Below, in pieces: positions 16,153-25,883 of a stretch of DNA of 64,000 nucleotides; position 1 is the first letter of the stretch, and each line of letters starts with the position of its first letter. A program made the translations under genes and the position numbers. The notes beneath the pieces were generated by a model. The model did not search any database. It had not been told where the DNA came from and saw nothing but the letters and a program-made list of their open reading frames with translations. The stretch lies in contig CAXULW010000016.1 in NCBI GenBank assembly GCA_964252015.1, forward strand, positions 1 to 64,000, in the 5' to 3' direction. This DNA is from CAXSBR01 sp964252015. Its GTDB lineage: Bacteria; Actinomycetota; Actinomycetes; Mycobacteriales; Jatrophihabitantaceae.

Positions 16153-17832
16153 GTGGCTACCGTCCTGCACCGCGGCCGGATCTACACCCCGGCCGGGCCG
16201 GCGGTGACGGCCATGGTGGTGGACGGGGCCACCGTGACCTGGCTGGGCACCGACGACGCAGTCGCGGCGCACCTGGGCCCGGGTGACACCGTCGTCGACC
16301 TCGGCGGTGCCCTGGTCACACCGGCGTTCGTCGACGCTCGTGTGCACGCCACGGCCACCGGGCTGGCCCTGACCGGCCTGGATCTGCGCGGAACCCAGAC
16401 GGCGGGGCAGGTCCTGGACCGGCTGGCTGCATTCGCGTCCGGGCGCGCTGGGGGTTCCGGCGGGGCGGGCGGGGCCCGGCGGTCCGGCGTCGTACTCGGC
16501 TCGGGCTGGGACGAGAGCGACTGGGACGACCCCACCCCACCGTCGGCGCAGGAACTGAGCCGGGCCGCGGGCGGTCGTGCGGTCTACCTGGCCCGCGTGG
16601 ACGCCCATTCCGCGCTGGTTTCCACCGACCTGCTGACCGCCGCACTTGCCGGGGCGCGTTCAGTCGGCGGCGGGTACGACGATTCGGGCTGGTTGCGCGG
16701 CGACGCCCACGATGCGGTGCGCACCGCCGCTCTGGCCCGGCTGTCACCGGCCGATCGACGGGCCGCCCAGCGGGCCTGCCTCGACCGCGCCGCGGCCCTG
16801 GGGATCGGCTCGGTGCACGAGATGGCCGGCCCGTCCATCTCCGGTGCCGATGACCTGGCCCTGCTGCTGGCCGGGGTGTCCGAGGACGACCCGGGCAACC
16901 CGGCCGGCGGCGTCGAAGTGATCGGCTACTGGGGCGAACTGGGCGGCGGCGAGTTCCCAGGCATCACGGCCGCACTGGAACTGGGTGCGGCCGGGGCGGC
17001 GGGGGATCTGTTCTGCGATGGCGCGATCGGCTCGCACACCGCGTCACTCAGCACGCCCTACACCGACCGCCCCGACCAGCGACCGGACCCCCGCTTCACC
17101 GTGGCCGAGATCAGCCGCCACGTCGTCGCCTGCACCCGGGCCGGGCTGCAAGCCGGTTTCCATGCCATCGGTGACGCCGCGGTCGACACCGTCCTGGCCG
17201 GGATGGACGCGGCCGCGGCCGAACTCGGCCCCGCAGCCGTGCGCGGTGCCGGGCACCGCCTGGAACACGCGGAGATGGTGGCCGACCCGCGCCGGTTCGC
17301 GGCCAGCGGGCTGATCGCGTCCGTCCAGCCGGCCTTCGACGCGGCCTGGGGCGGGCCGGACGGGATGTACGCGCAACGCCTGGGGGAGCGGGCCTCCGGC
17401 CTGAACGATTTTGCCGCGCTGAGTTCGGCCGGCGTGGCCCTGGCGTTCGGTTCGGACTCGCCGGTGACACCGCTGGACCCGTGGGGCACGGTGCGGGCGG
17501 CGTCCTATCACCGCACCGCAACATCGTCGCTGAGTGTGCGCGCGGCCTTCACCGCCCACACCCGGGGCGGCTGGCGCGCGGCCCGGCGCGACGGGGACGG
17601 GTCCGGGGTGCTCGCCGTGGGACATCCCGCCACGTACGCGGTCTGGGAGGACGTCGACCTGGTCATCGACGTTCCAGACGAGCGCCTCTCCCGGTGGTCC
17701 ACCGACCCGCGGGCGGGGGTGGCCGGGCTGCCCGACGTGGCCCCGGGTCGCCCGTTGCCGCGATGTCTGCGCACCGTCGTGCGCGGGCGGGTCGTGTACG
17801 ACGCCGAGCAGACATCATCCCGGTTCAGCTGA
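16153..17832 (+). CDS. YtcJ-like amidohydrolase with altered metal motif
   Basis: The 559-residue protein belongs to the amidohydrolase superfamily, YtcJ/exoenzyme-regulatory (AepA) branch, which hydrolyses C-N bonds at a metal centre. Later ligands are present: HAIGDAAVDTVL (about 339), HRLEHAEMV (about 367) and the aspartate in FGSDSPVTPLDP (about 437). The first metal motif, normally D-x-H-x-H, reads VDARVHAT at about residues 58-65: the first histidine is an arginine (codon CGT). This is one base away from CAT and would weaken or abolish metal binding. The gene starts at GTG and is divergent from the LacI gene. The C-terminal half of the frame overlaps only short spurious frames on the other strand. 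Confidence 0.85.
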   Translation: MATVLHRGRIYTPAGPAVTAMVVDGATVTWLGTDDAVAAHLGPGDTVVDLGGALVTPAFVDARVHATATGLALTGLDLRGTQTAGQVLDRLAAFASGRAGGSGGAGGARRSGVVLGSGWDESDWDDPTPPSAQELSRAAGGRAVYLARVDAHSALVSTDLLTAALAGARSVGGGYDDSGWLRGDAHDAVRTAALARLSPADRRAAQRACLDRAAALGIGSVHEMAGPSISGADDLALLLAGVSEDDPGNPAGGVEVIGYWGELGGGEFPGITAALELGAAGAAGDLFCDGAIGSHTASLSTPYTDRPDQRPDPRFTVAEISRHVVACTRAGLQAGFHAIGDAAVDTVLAGMDAAAAELGPAAVRGAGHRLEHAEMVADPRRFAASGLIASVQPAFDAAWGGPDGMYAQRLGERASGLNDFAALSSAGVALAFGSDSPVTPLDPWGTVRAASYHRTATSSLSVRAAFTAHTRGGWRAARRDGDGSGVLAVGHPATYAVWEDVDLVIDVPDERLSRWSTDPRAGVAGLPDVAPGRPLPRCLRTVVRGRVVYDAEQTSSRFS

Positions 17833-17890
17833 AGTAAGCGACCCGGTTCAACCCAGCCGGAGCGGCCCGGCGAGCAGGGATACTGGCCGG

Positions 17891-19525
17891 ATGAGACCGC
17901 GCCCGACACCCCACCCGGCGGTGCGGAACGTGTGGGTGGCGGCTGTCCTGGCCGCCGGCTCGGGGCTGGCCGGTGTCACCGCCTTCCCCCGGTTCGGCTG
18001 GTGGCCGATGGCGATCCTCAGCATCGCGGGCCTCACCGTGGCGGTGCACGGTCGTGGCGTCCGCGGCGGGCTCGGTCTGGGCTACCTCTACGGCTGGGCG
18101 TTCTTCGGCCCGCTGCTGGCCTGGACGGGAATCTACGTCGGGCCCGTGTGGCTGCTGCTGCCGTTCGCCGAAGCGGCGTTCTGTGCCGTCCTGGGCGTGG
18201 TGCTGGCCCGGCTCGTCCGCCTGAGCGGCGCACCCGCATGGATGGCGTGCGCGTGGGTGGCCGAGGAGGCGCTGCGCGACCGCGCTCCGTTCGGCGGGTT
18301 CCCGTGGGGGCGCTGGGCGTTCAGCCAGTCCGCGTCACCGTTGCGGTGGTTCGCCGCGGTGGGTGGAGCGCCGTTCCTGACGTTCGCGGTGGCCCTGATC
18401 GGCTCTGGCCTGGCCACGGCCCTGCTGGCCTTCCGCACGCGCGGGAACGCATCCGGACAGGCCGCAGACCAGCGGCCGGACGTGGTCACCCGTCGCACCG
18501 TGATCGGCGCCGTGGCCGGGGGGCTGGCCGTCGCCGTCGCCGTGCCGCTGCTGGCGGTGGCCATCTCGGTGCCGTTGCACCACGGCCGGTCCCGGCACGT
18601 CACCACGATCGCGTTGATCCAGGGTGACGTCCCCGACCGCGGCCTGGAGTTCAACGCGCGCCGCCGCCAGGTGCTGGACAACCACGTCTCCCAGACGTTG
18701 CAGCTGGCCGCTGACGTCAAGGCCGGCCGGGTCGCGGCCCCGGAACTGGTGGTGTGGCCGGAGAACGCCTCGGACATCGACCCGTTCGACAACCCCGACG
18801 CCTACGCCCAGATCGAGCGGGCCGTGCACGCCATCGATCGCCCGATCCTGGTCGGCATCATCCGCGACGGCCCGGGCCCGAACCAGGACCGCAACATCGG
18901 CATCCTGTGGTCACCGACGACGGGGCCGGGGGCCCAGTACGTGAAACGGCACCCGGTGCCGTTCGGGGAGTACATGCCGTTCCGCAAGCTGGCCACCGCC
19001 CTGACCAGCAAGGCCAACCTGGTCCAGGACATGGTGGCCGGCAAGGGGAACGGGCTGGTCACCGGCGGGCCGTATCCGATCGGCGACGTGATCTGTTTCG
19101 AGGTCGCCTACGACGCTCTGGTGCGCTCGTCGGTGCAGGCCGGGGCCCAGCTGCTCGTCGTGCAGACCAACAACGCCACCTTCGGCCACAGCGCGGAGAC
19201 CTACCAGCAGCTGGCCATGGCCCGACTGCGGGCGGTCGAGTTCGGCCGCACCGTGGTGCAGGTGTCGACCAGCGGGTTGAGCGCCATCATCGACCCGAAC
19301 GGGCACGTCGTCGCCCGTTCCGGTGCGTTGTTCACCGCCGATCGGATCGTCGCGCAGGTGGGGCTGGAGACGTCCGATACCCTGGCCACCCGGCTGAGCC
19401 TGTGGCCGGAGCTCGCGCTGAGCGCCCTGGCCGTGCTGGCTTTCCTCGTCACATTCCTGACCCCGCGTCCCGGTCGGGCCCCGCCCGAACCAAGAGTCGA
19501 AACCGAGGAGATGGTCGACGCATGA
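17891..19525 (+). CDS. lnt: Apolipoprotein N-acyltransferase Lnt
   Basis: Lnt adds the third acyl chain to lipoproteins at the outer face of the cytoplasmic membrane. The 544-residue protein has about seven membrane helices in its first 200 residues and a nitrilase-type catalytic domain from about 235 (ALIQGDVPDRGLEFN). The Glu-Lys-Cys triad can be followed: WPENASDIDP (glutamate), KRHPVPFGEYMPFR (lysine) and VICFEVAYDALVR (cysteine). A last helix lies near 500 (ELALSALAVLAFLVTFL), followed by a charged tail. In M. tuberculosis Lnt is fused to the mannosyltransferase Ppm1; here the two are separate genes. The ATG at 17891 follows a GATACT box by 6 bases. The stop overlaps a small ORF by ATGA. 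Confidence 0.95.
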   Translation: MRPRPTPHPAVRNVWVAAVLAAGSGLAGVTAFPRFGWWPMAILSIAGLTVAVHGRGVRGGLGLGYLYGWAFFGPLLAWTGIYVGPVWLLLPFAEAAFCAVLGVVLARLVRLSGAPAWMACAWVAEEALRDRAPFGGFPWGRWAFSQSASPLRWFAAVGGAPFLTFAVALIGSGLATALLAFRTRGNASGQAADQRPDVVTRRTVIGAVAGGLAVAVAVPLLAVAISVPLHHGRSRHVTTIALIQGDVPDRGLEFNARRRQVLDNHVSQTLQLAADVKAGRVAAPELVVWPENASDIDPFDNPDAYAQIERAVHAIDRPILVGIIRDGPGPNQDRNIGILWSPTTGPGAQYVKRHPVPFGEYMPFRKLATALTSKANLVQDMVAGKGNGLVTGGPYPIGDVICFEVAYDALVRSSVQAGAQLLVVQTNNATFGHSAETYQQLAMARLRAVEFGRTVVQVSTSGLSAIIDPNGHVVARSGALFTADRIVAQVGLETSDTLATRLSLWPELALSALAVLAFLVTFLTPRPGRAPPEPRVETEEMVDA

Positions 19526-19632
19526 ACCCGGCCCGATCCGCGCTGATTGGCGCAGTGTCGGTGCGTCGGCCGGTTGCTCGTCACCGCCCGGCTCGACACC
19601 GCCCGGCTCGTCACCGCCAGGCTCAGGCGTGA
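19522..19632 (+). CDS. 36-codon bridging ORF between lnt and ppm1
   Basis: The ATG at 19522 overlaps the lnt stop (ATGA) and the TGA at 19630-19632 overlaps the ppm1 GTG (GTGA), so lnt, this ORF and ppm1 occupy three successive reading frames with no untranslated base. The predicted peptide is 36 residues, basic, beginning MNPARSALIGAVSVRR and continuing with RHRPA repeats encoded by three 15-bp DNA repeats. I do not recognise it. It may be a coupling peptide that carries ribosomes from lnt to ppm1, or a by-product of a repeat expansion that separated them. The double exact overlap is the only support for translation. Confidence 0.5.
   Translation: MNPARSALIGAVSVRRPVARHRPARHRPARHRQAQA
19576..19624. 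repeat. 15-bp tandem repeat, three copies
   Basis: GCTCGTCACCGCCCG and close variants occupy 19576-19590, 19591-19605 and 19606-19620, with a partial fourth copy. They lie in the lnt-ppm1 junction. Confidence 0.9.
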
Positions 19633-20387
19633 CCGCCCCGAGCCGCGTCCTCGTCGTCATCCCCACGTACAACGAGGCCGAGAACGTCGGCCCGATCATC
19701 GAGCGACTGCTGCGGGCCAATCCCAGCGTGCACGCCCTGATCGTCGATGACGCCAGCCCCGACGGCACCGGCAAACTGGGCGACGAGATCGCCGAACGCG
19801 ACGATCGGGTCCAGGTGCTGCACCGCACGGACAAGGTCGGCCTGGGTGCGGCCTACATCGCCGGGTTCCGCTGGGGACTGGAACGCGACTACGACGCCAT
19901 CGTCGAGATGGACGCGGACGGATCGCACGCCCCGGAACAGCTGCCCCGGCTGCTGAGCGCGCTGAGCGACGCCGACCTGGTCCTCGGGGCTCGCTGGGTC
20001 AAGGGCGGCCGGGTCGAGAACTGGCCCAAATCGCGCGAATTGCTATCGCGCGGCGCCAACATCTACGCGCGGGTGGCGTTGGGTATCGGTCTGCACGACT
20101 CCACGGCCGGTTTTCGGGCTTACCGGCGCCGTGTGCTAGAGACCCTCGACCTGGACGACGTCGCATCGCAGGGCTACTGCTTCCAGATCGACCTGGCCAT
20201 GCGCACGGTGTCGGCCGGATTCCGGGTGACCGAGGTACCCATCACCTTTGCCGAGCGAGAACTGGGTACCAGCAAGATGACCGGCGGGATCATCACCGAA
20301 GCGCTGACCAAGGTGGCCGTCTGGGGTGCACAACGGCGCCGGAGCCAGCTGGTCGGGCTGACCCGGCGCCGTGGTTCGAACCGGTAG
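19629..20387 (+). CDS. ppm1: Polyprenol monophosphomannose synthase Ppm1
   Basis: Ppm1 transfers mannose from GDP-mannose to polyprenol phosphate, supplying the lipid-linked mannose for lipomannan and protein mannosylation. The 252-residue GT2 enzyme shows RVLVVIPTYNEAENVGPIIE (6-25), ALIVDDASPDGTGKL (about 36-50), the catalytic EMDADGSHAPEQLPRLL (about 97-113) and the acceptor-side QIDLAMRTV with the family ending FAERELGTSKM. No membrane segment is present, as in other stand-alone Ppm1 proteins that rely on an Lnt-like partner for membrane anchoring. It starts at a GTG coupled to the upstream small ORF and converges with rbpA, 38 bases apart. Confidence 0.95.
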   Translation: MTAPSRVLVVIPTYNEAENVGPIIERLLRANPSVHALIVDDASPDGTGKLGDEIAERDDRVQVLHRTDKVGLGAAYIAGFRWGLERDYDAIVEMDADGSHAPEQLPRLLSALSDADLVLGARWVKGGRVENWPKSRELLSRGANIYARVALGIGLHDSTAGFRAYRRRVLETLDLDDVASQGYCFQIDLAMRTVSAGFRVTEVPITFAERELGTSKMTGGIITEALTKVAVWGAQRRRSQLVGLTRRRGSNR

Positions 20388-20425
20388 TTCCGGTGCTCAG
20401 GCGAACCTGATCACGCGGGTGAACG

Positions 20426-20773
20426 TCAGGCGGACTTGGTGCCGCGACGCGCGCGCAGGAACTCGAGACGCTCGGCCAGCACCTGCTCGAGGTCGTCGAT
20501 GGACCGGCGCTCGATGAGCATGTCCCAGTGCGTGCGTGCGGGCTTGACCTTCTTGATCACCGGGGCGGGGCCGTCGACGATCTCGGCCATCGCACCGTCG
20601 ATCCGGCACTCCCACGTCGACGGGATCTCGGCGTCCTGAGCGAACGGCATGGTGAAGGTGTGACCGTTGGGGCAGGCATACGCGGTGAACGCGCGCGCGG
20701 CCACCTCGACTCCGTAATCGGTTTCGTAACTGACTGAGCCGAGTCGACTGCCTCGAAGTGTGCGATCTGCCAT
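20426..20773 (-). CDS. rbpA: RNA polymerase-binding protein RbpA
   Basis: RbpA is the actinobacterial factor that binds the principal sigma factor and stabilises open complexes. The 115-residue sequence matches closely: MADRTLRGSRLGSVSYETD, the core domain with the former zinc site ACPNGHTFTMPF and WECRIDG, the basic linker VKPARTHWDML and the sigma-interaction domain ERRSIDDLEQVLAERL. A strong GGAGG ribosome site lies at 20783-20787, 9 bases from the ATG. A SigR-type promoter lies upstream, as known for the Streptomyces gene, so it is probably induced by thiol stress. Its position next to ppm1 is the same as in M. tuberculosis. Confidence 0.97.
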   Translation of the reverse strand: MADRTLRGSRLGSVSYETDYGVEVAARAFTAYACPNGHTFTMPFAQDAEIPSTWECRIDGAMAEIVDGPAPVIKKVKPARTHWDMLIERRSIDDLEQVLAERLEFLRARRGTKSA

Positions 20774-20851
20774 GGTGATGAACCTCCAACGGTCAATCCG
20801 TGAACCTGCACGCCACCGCCGATGACGGGGCGCGGCACTAGTTGCTTGTTC

Positions 20852-20878
20852 AACGACCCGTCGGGAACGAAGATTCCC
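20852..20878 (-). promoter_or_regulatory. SigR/SigH-type promoter of rbpA
   Basis: On the minus strand GGGAAT (20878-20873) and GTT (20854-20852) are separated by 18 bases, matching the thiol-stress sigma consensus GGAAT-N18/19-GTT. The expected start lies near 20845, leaving a leader of about 70 bases before the rbpA ATG. The rest of the 301-base gap to gdpD (20774-21074) holds no gene. Confidence 0.7.
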
Positions 20879-21074
20879 GCTGCTGGCCGAACGAGCGCGG
20901 TACTGATCAGGCGTGCGCTGGGCTCGGTTAGGTATGCGAACAGTGCACGACGGGCGACCGGATCGGTCCGACCGGCCCGCCTCAGCTTGCCCAGTCTACC
21001 GGAATCGGGTGCGGCAGGCCTGTTGACACGGTCACCGTCAGTCACCAGCCCGTCACCACCCCGTCATGGGTCGG

Positions 21075-21865
21075 TCACCGGCCGGTCGCCAGGCCGCCGG
21101 AGGGCCAGGCGTCCCGGCTGGCCAGCACGGCGCGCAGCGTCTCGGCCTCATCGGTGATGATGCCGTCGACGCCCAGGTCGAGCAGGTCGCGCATCTGCGT
21201 CGGGTCGTTGACGGTCCAGACGTGCACGGCCAGCCCGGCCTGGTGGGCGGTGTCCAGCAGTGCTGAAGTGGCCAGCGACAGGCGGGCGAGCTGTGGCGGC
21301 AGTTGCGCGGCCCGCCCGCGTAGTAGGCGCGCCAATGCCGGCCCGGCCCGGCGACCTGAGCGCGACGCCGCCAGCAGCAGGGCAACCTCGCCGGGGCCGA
21401 GGGCGGTGCAGACGTCCGGGCCGACCAGGCTGCGGATCCGGCGCATGCGAGGGTCGGAGAACGCGCCCAGGCATACCCGGTCCCGCGCGCGGGTGCGCCG
21501 GATCGCGTCCACCGTCGCCGTCAAGGCCGCGCCCGACTTGATGTCGATGTTCACCCGCAGCGCAGGCCATTCGCCCAGCAGTTCGTCCAGGCGAGGGACG
21601 GCTTCGGTGCCACGGATCCGGGCCTCGGCCACCCGCGCCCAGGGGAGGCGATCCAGCCGGCCGGAGAGGTCGGTGACGCGGTCGAGACGGTCGTCGTGGA
21701 ACGCCACCGCCACGGCGTCCGCGGTCACCCGGGCATCGGTCTCCACGTACCGGTAGCCCAGCGCGACGGCAGCCGCGAACGCCGCCATCGTGTTCTCGGC
21801 ACCGGTAGGGGAGTAGCCGCGGTGCGCGAACCCGATCGGCGGGGCCAGGTCGAGGAACCGTGACC

Positions 21866-21869
<4 letters not shown>
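21075..21869 (-). CDS. Glycerophosphodiester phosphodiesterase
   Basis: The 264-residue GDPD enzyme hydrolyses glycerophosphodiesters to glycerol-3-phosphate and an alcohol. Motifs are FAHRGYSPTGAENT (about 13-26, catalytic His), ETDARVTADAVAVAFHDDRL (about 45-64, metal-binding Glu/Asp and second catalytic His) and the C-terminal VHVWTVNDPTQM and GVDGIITDEAETL. There is no signal peptide, so it is probably cytoplasmic. The GTG start overlaps the stop of the upstream transporter (GTGA), which fixes the start and indicates an operon. The longer open frame upstream is a shadow of the transporter. Confidence 0.93.
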
Positions 21870-23176
<1,307 letters not shown>

Positions 23177-23182
23177 CGGTTC

Positions 23183-23188
23183 ACGATA
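23183..23188 (-). promoter_or_regulatory. -10 hexamer TATCGT for leaderless transporter gene
   Basis: On the minus strand TATCGT ends 6 bases before GTG 23176, supporting the shorter start of the ion transporter. Confidence 0.45.
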
Positions 23189-23235
23189 GGAAACCGCCCG
23201 AGCCGACCGGGCCATCGGTCTGCCTGCCCCGGGTG

Positions 23236-23325
23236 ATGGCTAGGCCAGTTCTAATGGCTAGGCCAGTTCTAATGGCTAGGCCAGTTCTGATGGCCAGGCC
23301 GGTTCTGATGGCTAGGCCGGTTCCA
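23236..23325. repeat. 18-bp tandem repeat, five copies
   Basis: Units of ATGGCTAGGCCAGTTCTA run head to tail; the first two are identical and the last three carry one to four changes. The array covers the stop codon and last four codons of the ABC exporter and extends toward the transporter gene. On the minus strand each unit carries a TAG in the exporter frame. Confidence 0.95.
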
Positions 23326-25252
23326 GGGTGACGACGTGGCCGTCGGCCAGCCGAACCCCGTCGGCACATTTCGCCTCCACGGTTCCGCCGGCGAACTGCT
23401 CGTTGTAGAGCCGGGCGTACACACCGTCGTGGCGCAGCAGTTCGTCGTGGGTGCCGGATTCCACGACCACGCCGTTGTTCATGGCGAAGATGACGTCGGC
23501 GGCGCGGATGGTGGACAGGCGGTGGGCGATGGCGATGGTCGTGCGTCCCGCCATCAACGGCTCCAGCGCGGCCTGCACGAGCCGCTCGCTCACCGTGTCC
23601 AGGGCCGAGGTCGCCTCGTCGAGGATGAGCACCCGCGGGTCCTTCAGCAGTACCCGCGCGATGGCCAGCCGCTGCTTCTCCCCGCCGGACAGGCGATAGC
23701 CGCGCTCGCCGACCACGGTGTCGTAGCCGTCCTCGAAGCTCATGATGCGGTCGTGGATGTTGGCGGCCCGCGCCGCCGCCTCGATCTCGGCCTGGGGGGC
23801 GTCCGGGCGGGCGTAGGCGATGTTGTCGCGGATCGTGGCGTGGAACAGGTAGCTCTCCTGGGTGACCATCCCGACCGCCGCGGCGACGCTGGCCTGGGTT
23901 AATTCCCGCAGGTCGGTGCCGTCCAGGCGCACCGAGCCCCGGGTCGGGTCGTACAGGCGCGGCACCAGGTAGCTGATCGTCGTCTTACCGGCACCACTCG
24001 CCCCGACCACCGCGGCCAGCTGACCTTGCCGCACTGACAGGTTCACCCCGCGCAGCGCCCACGGCACCTCCGGGTCGTCGGCCCGTTCGGTTTCGTAGGT
24101 GAACCAGACGTCGCGCAGCTCGATCTCGCCGCGCACCTGCTCGAGCGGCAGCTCGCGCGCGTCCGGCCGGTCTTTGATGTCCGGGACCAGGTCGAGGTAG
24201 TCGAAGACCCGATGGAACAGGGCCACCGAACCCGACACTTCGGTGGCGGTGGTCAGCGTCTGGGCGATCGGTAGGAACAACCGGGCCTGCAACGTCGTAA
24301 CGGCGATGATCGTGCCCGCGGTGAGCCCGTTCGTGCCGTGGGACAGTTCCCACCCGGCCAGCAGGTACACGAACACCGGCGTGATCGAGAAGAACGTCGA
24401 CACGACGGCGAAGAACCCGCGGCTGACCAGCTGCTGGCGGATGGCCAGGGCGGCCAGCCGCTCGTTCTCGGCCACGTACCGCGCGGTCGAGCGCTCCTGC
24501 CCCCCGAACACCTTGGACAGCAGAGCACCCGATACGGAAAGGGTTTCCTCGGTCAGGGCCGTCATGTCGGACAGCGCGCCCTGCGTCTCGCTGGACAATC
24601 GCCGACGCGTCTTACCGACCCGTCCGGTCAGCCAGACGAACAGGGGAGTGAGGCACAACGACAGAATGGTGAGCTGCCACGACAGCACCAACAGCGCGAT
24701 CAACGTGCTGATCAGCGTCACGGTGTTGGACAGGATCGTGCTCGCGGTGTCAGTGATCACCGATTGCAGCCCGCCCACGTCGTTGGCCAGGCGGCTCTGG
24801 ATGTCGCCGGTCCGGGTCGCGGTGAAGAAGCGCAGCGACAAGGTCTGCAGGTGGGTGTACAGCGCGGTACGCAGATCGCGCAGGACGCGTTGCCCGACGG
24901 CGTTGGTGAGGTAGCTCTGCCACACCCCGATCACCGCACTCAGCACCGGTGCGGCGATCATCAACGACAGCAGCACGTACAGCAGGTGCAGGTTGGGGCC
25001 ACCGGCCACGAACAGGGCCTTGTCGAACACGATCTTGACCAGCAGGGGAGCGACGACCCCGAGACCGCTCGTCACCACGATCAGCACGCCGATGACGGCG
25101 AGCTGGCCACGGTAGGGCCGGAACAGCCCCGCGATCCGGCGCAGCAGCGGACGATCGGAAAGCGTGGTCTCCAGGCTCTGCCTGGCGTCGGCCAGGCTGG
25201 CGCCGCCGGGACCCCCTCCACCCGGCCGACCGCCGCCGACATGCATCGACAT
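23312..25252 (-). CDS. ABC exporter, fused permease and ATPase
   Basis: The 646-residue half-transporter has a six-helix type-1 exporter domain (about 55-350, with the ATRTGDIQSRLANDVGGLQS coupling region) and a nucleotide-binding domain with Walker A VVGASGAGKTTISYL (near 445), signature YRLSGGEKQRLAIARVLL (near 545) and Walker B VLILDEATSALD. It would act as a homodimer exporting lipids, peptides or drugs; the substrate is not readable. The N-terminal 20 residues are Gly-rich. An AGGAG site at 25258-25262 supports the start. The 3' end runs into an 18-bp tandem repeat. Upstream, TGGACAAC occurs twice 17 bases apart (25273 and 25290), possibly an operator. The gene is divergent from an AraC-type regulator. 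Confidence 0.92.
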   Translation of the reverse strand: MSMHVGGGRPGGGGPGGASLADARQSLETTLSDRPLLRRIAGLFRPYRGQLAVIGVLIVVTSGLGVVAPLLVKIVFDKALFVAGGPNLHLLYVLLSLMIAAPVLSAVIGVWQSYLTNAVGQRVLRDLRTALYTHLQTLSLRFFTATRTGDIQSRLANDVGGLQSVITDTASTILSNTVTLISTLIALLVLSWQLTILSLCLTPLFVWLTGRVGKTRRRLSSETQGALSDMTALTEETLSVSGALLSKVFGGQERSTARYVAENERLAALAIRQQLVSRGFFAVVSTFFSITPVFVYLLAGWELSHGTNGLTAGTIIAVTTLQARLFLPIAQTLTTATEVSGSVALFHRVFDYLDLVPDIKDRPDARELPLEQVRGEIELRDVWFTYETERADDPEVPWALRGVNLSVRQGQLAAVVGASGAGKTTISYLVPRLYDPTRGSVRLDGTDLRELTQASVAAAVGMVTQESYLFHATIRDNIAYARPDAPQAEIEAAARAANIHDRIMSFEDGYDTVVGERGYRLSGGEKQRLAIARVLLKDPRVLILDEATSALDTVSERLVQAALEPLMAGRTTIAIAHRLSTIRAADVIFAMNNGVVVESGTHDELLRHDGVYARLYNEQFAGGTVEAKCADGVRLADGHVVTLEPA

Positions 25253-25431
25253 GCATCACTCCTTGAACGTCTTGGACAACTCGAACACGTGGACAACCGG
25301 AACGCTGCGCCGACCCTAATGCGGCCCCATGACAGAAACGTTCGCCGTTCGCCCTCAGCCGAGCGGCGGTTGCGATCGGATGGGTCGGCGACCAGTAGGC
25401 AACCTAGGAAGGACGTGGCACGATCGCGCAG

Positions 25432-25878
25432 GTGACCAGACCAGCCGCGGCGCAGCACCTGCGCGACCTCGCCCTGCTGCGCCGCGTCCGCGACCGGATC
25501 GACCGGGAGTACGCCCACCCCCTGGACGTCGAAGCGCTGGCTCGCGGTGTGAACATGTCGGCTGGACACCTCAGCCGGCAATTCCGGCTCGCCTACGGTG
25601 AGTCGCCGTACTCCTACCTGATGACGCGGCGCATCGAGCGGGCCATGGCGCTGCTGCGGGGCAGTGACCTCAGCGTCACCGAGGTCTGTTTCGCGGTTGG
25701 TTGCGCCTCGCTGGGCACGTTCAGCACCCGCTTCACCGAACTCGTCGGCACACCGCCCAGCGTCTACCGGCGCGACGCGGCCGACGCCACGGTCGGCATG
25801 CCCTCGTGCGTCGCGAAACAGGTGACCAGACCGGTCAGGAATCGAGAAGCACGCGCCAAAAAGCCGCAACTAGCCTGA
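25432..25878 (+). CDS. AraC-family HTH regulator, DNA-binding domain only
   Basis: This 148-residue protein consists of an AraC/XylS double helix-turn-helix domain (about 15-112: LDVEALARGVNMSAGHLSRQ, SPYSYLMTRRIERAMALL, SVTEVCFAVGCASLGTFSTR) plus a short basic tail ending KKPQLA. It has no effector domain, so it may respond to redox state, partner proteins or expression level only. It starts at a GTG. It is followed after 5 bases by a VOC-domain gene and then a UvrA-like ATPase, a combination I have seen repeatedly in actinobacterial genomes. It probably regulates that group. Confidence 0.9.
   Translation: MTRPAAAQHLRDLALLRRVRDRIDREYAHPLDVEALARGVNMSAGHLSRQFRLAYGESPYSYLMTRRIERAMALLRGSDLSVTEVCFAVGCASLGTFSTRFTELVGTPPSVYRRDAADATVGMPSCVAKQVTRPVRNREARAKKPQLA
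25871..25876 (+). promoter_or_regulatory. -10 hexamer TAGCCT for leaderless VOC gene
   Basis: TAGCCT overlaps the end of the araC-type gene and stops 7 bases before the ATG at 25884, suggesting an internal promoter in the group. Confidence 0.4.
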
Positions 25879-25883
25879 CCGTC

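Noticed and set aside
23181..23369. Minus-strand frame with GLAIRT repeats
   Set aside because: It only reads the 18-bp tandem array out of the exporter frame; there is no ribosome site or family match.
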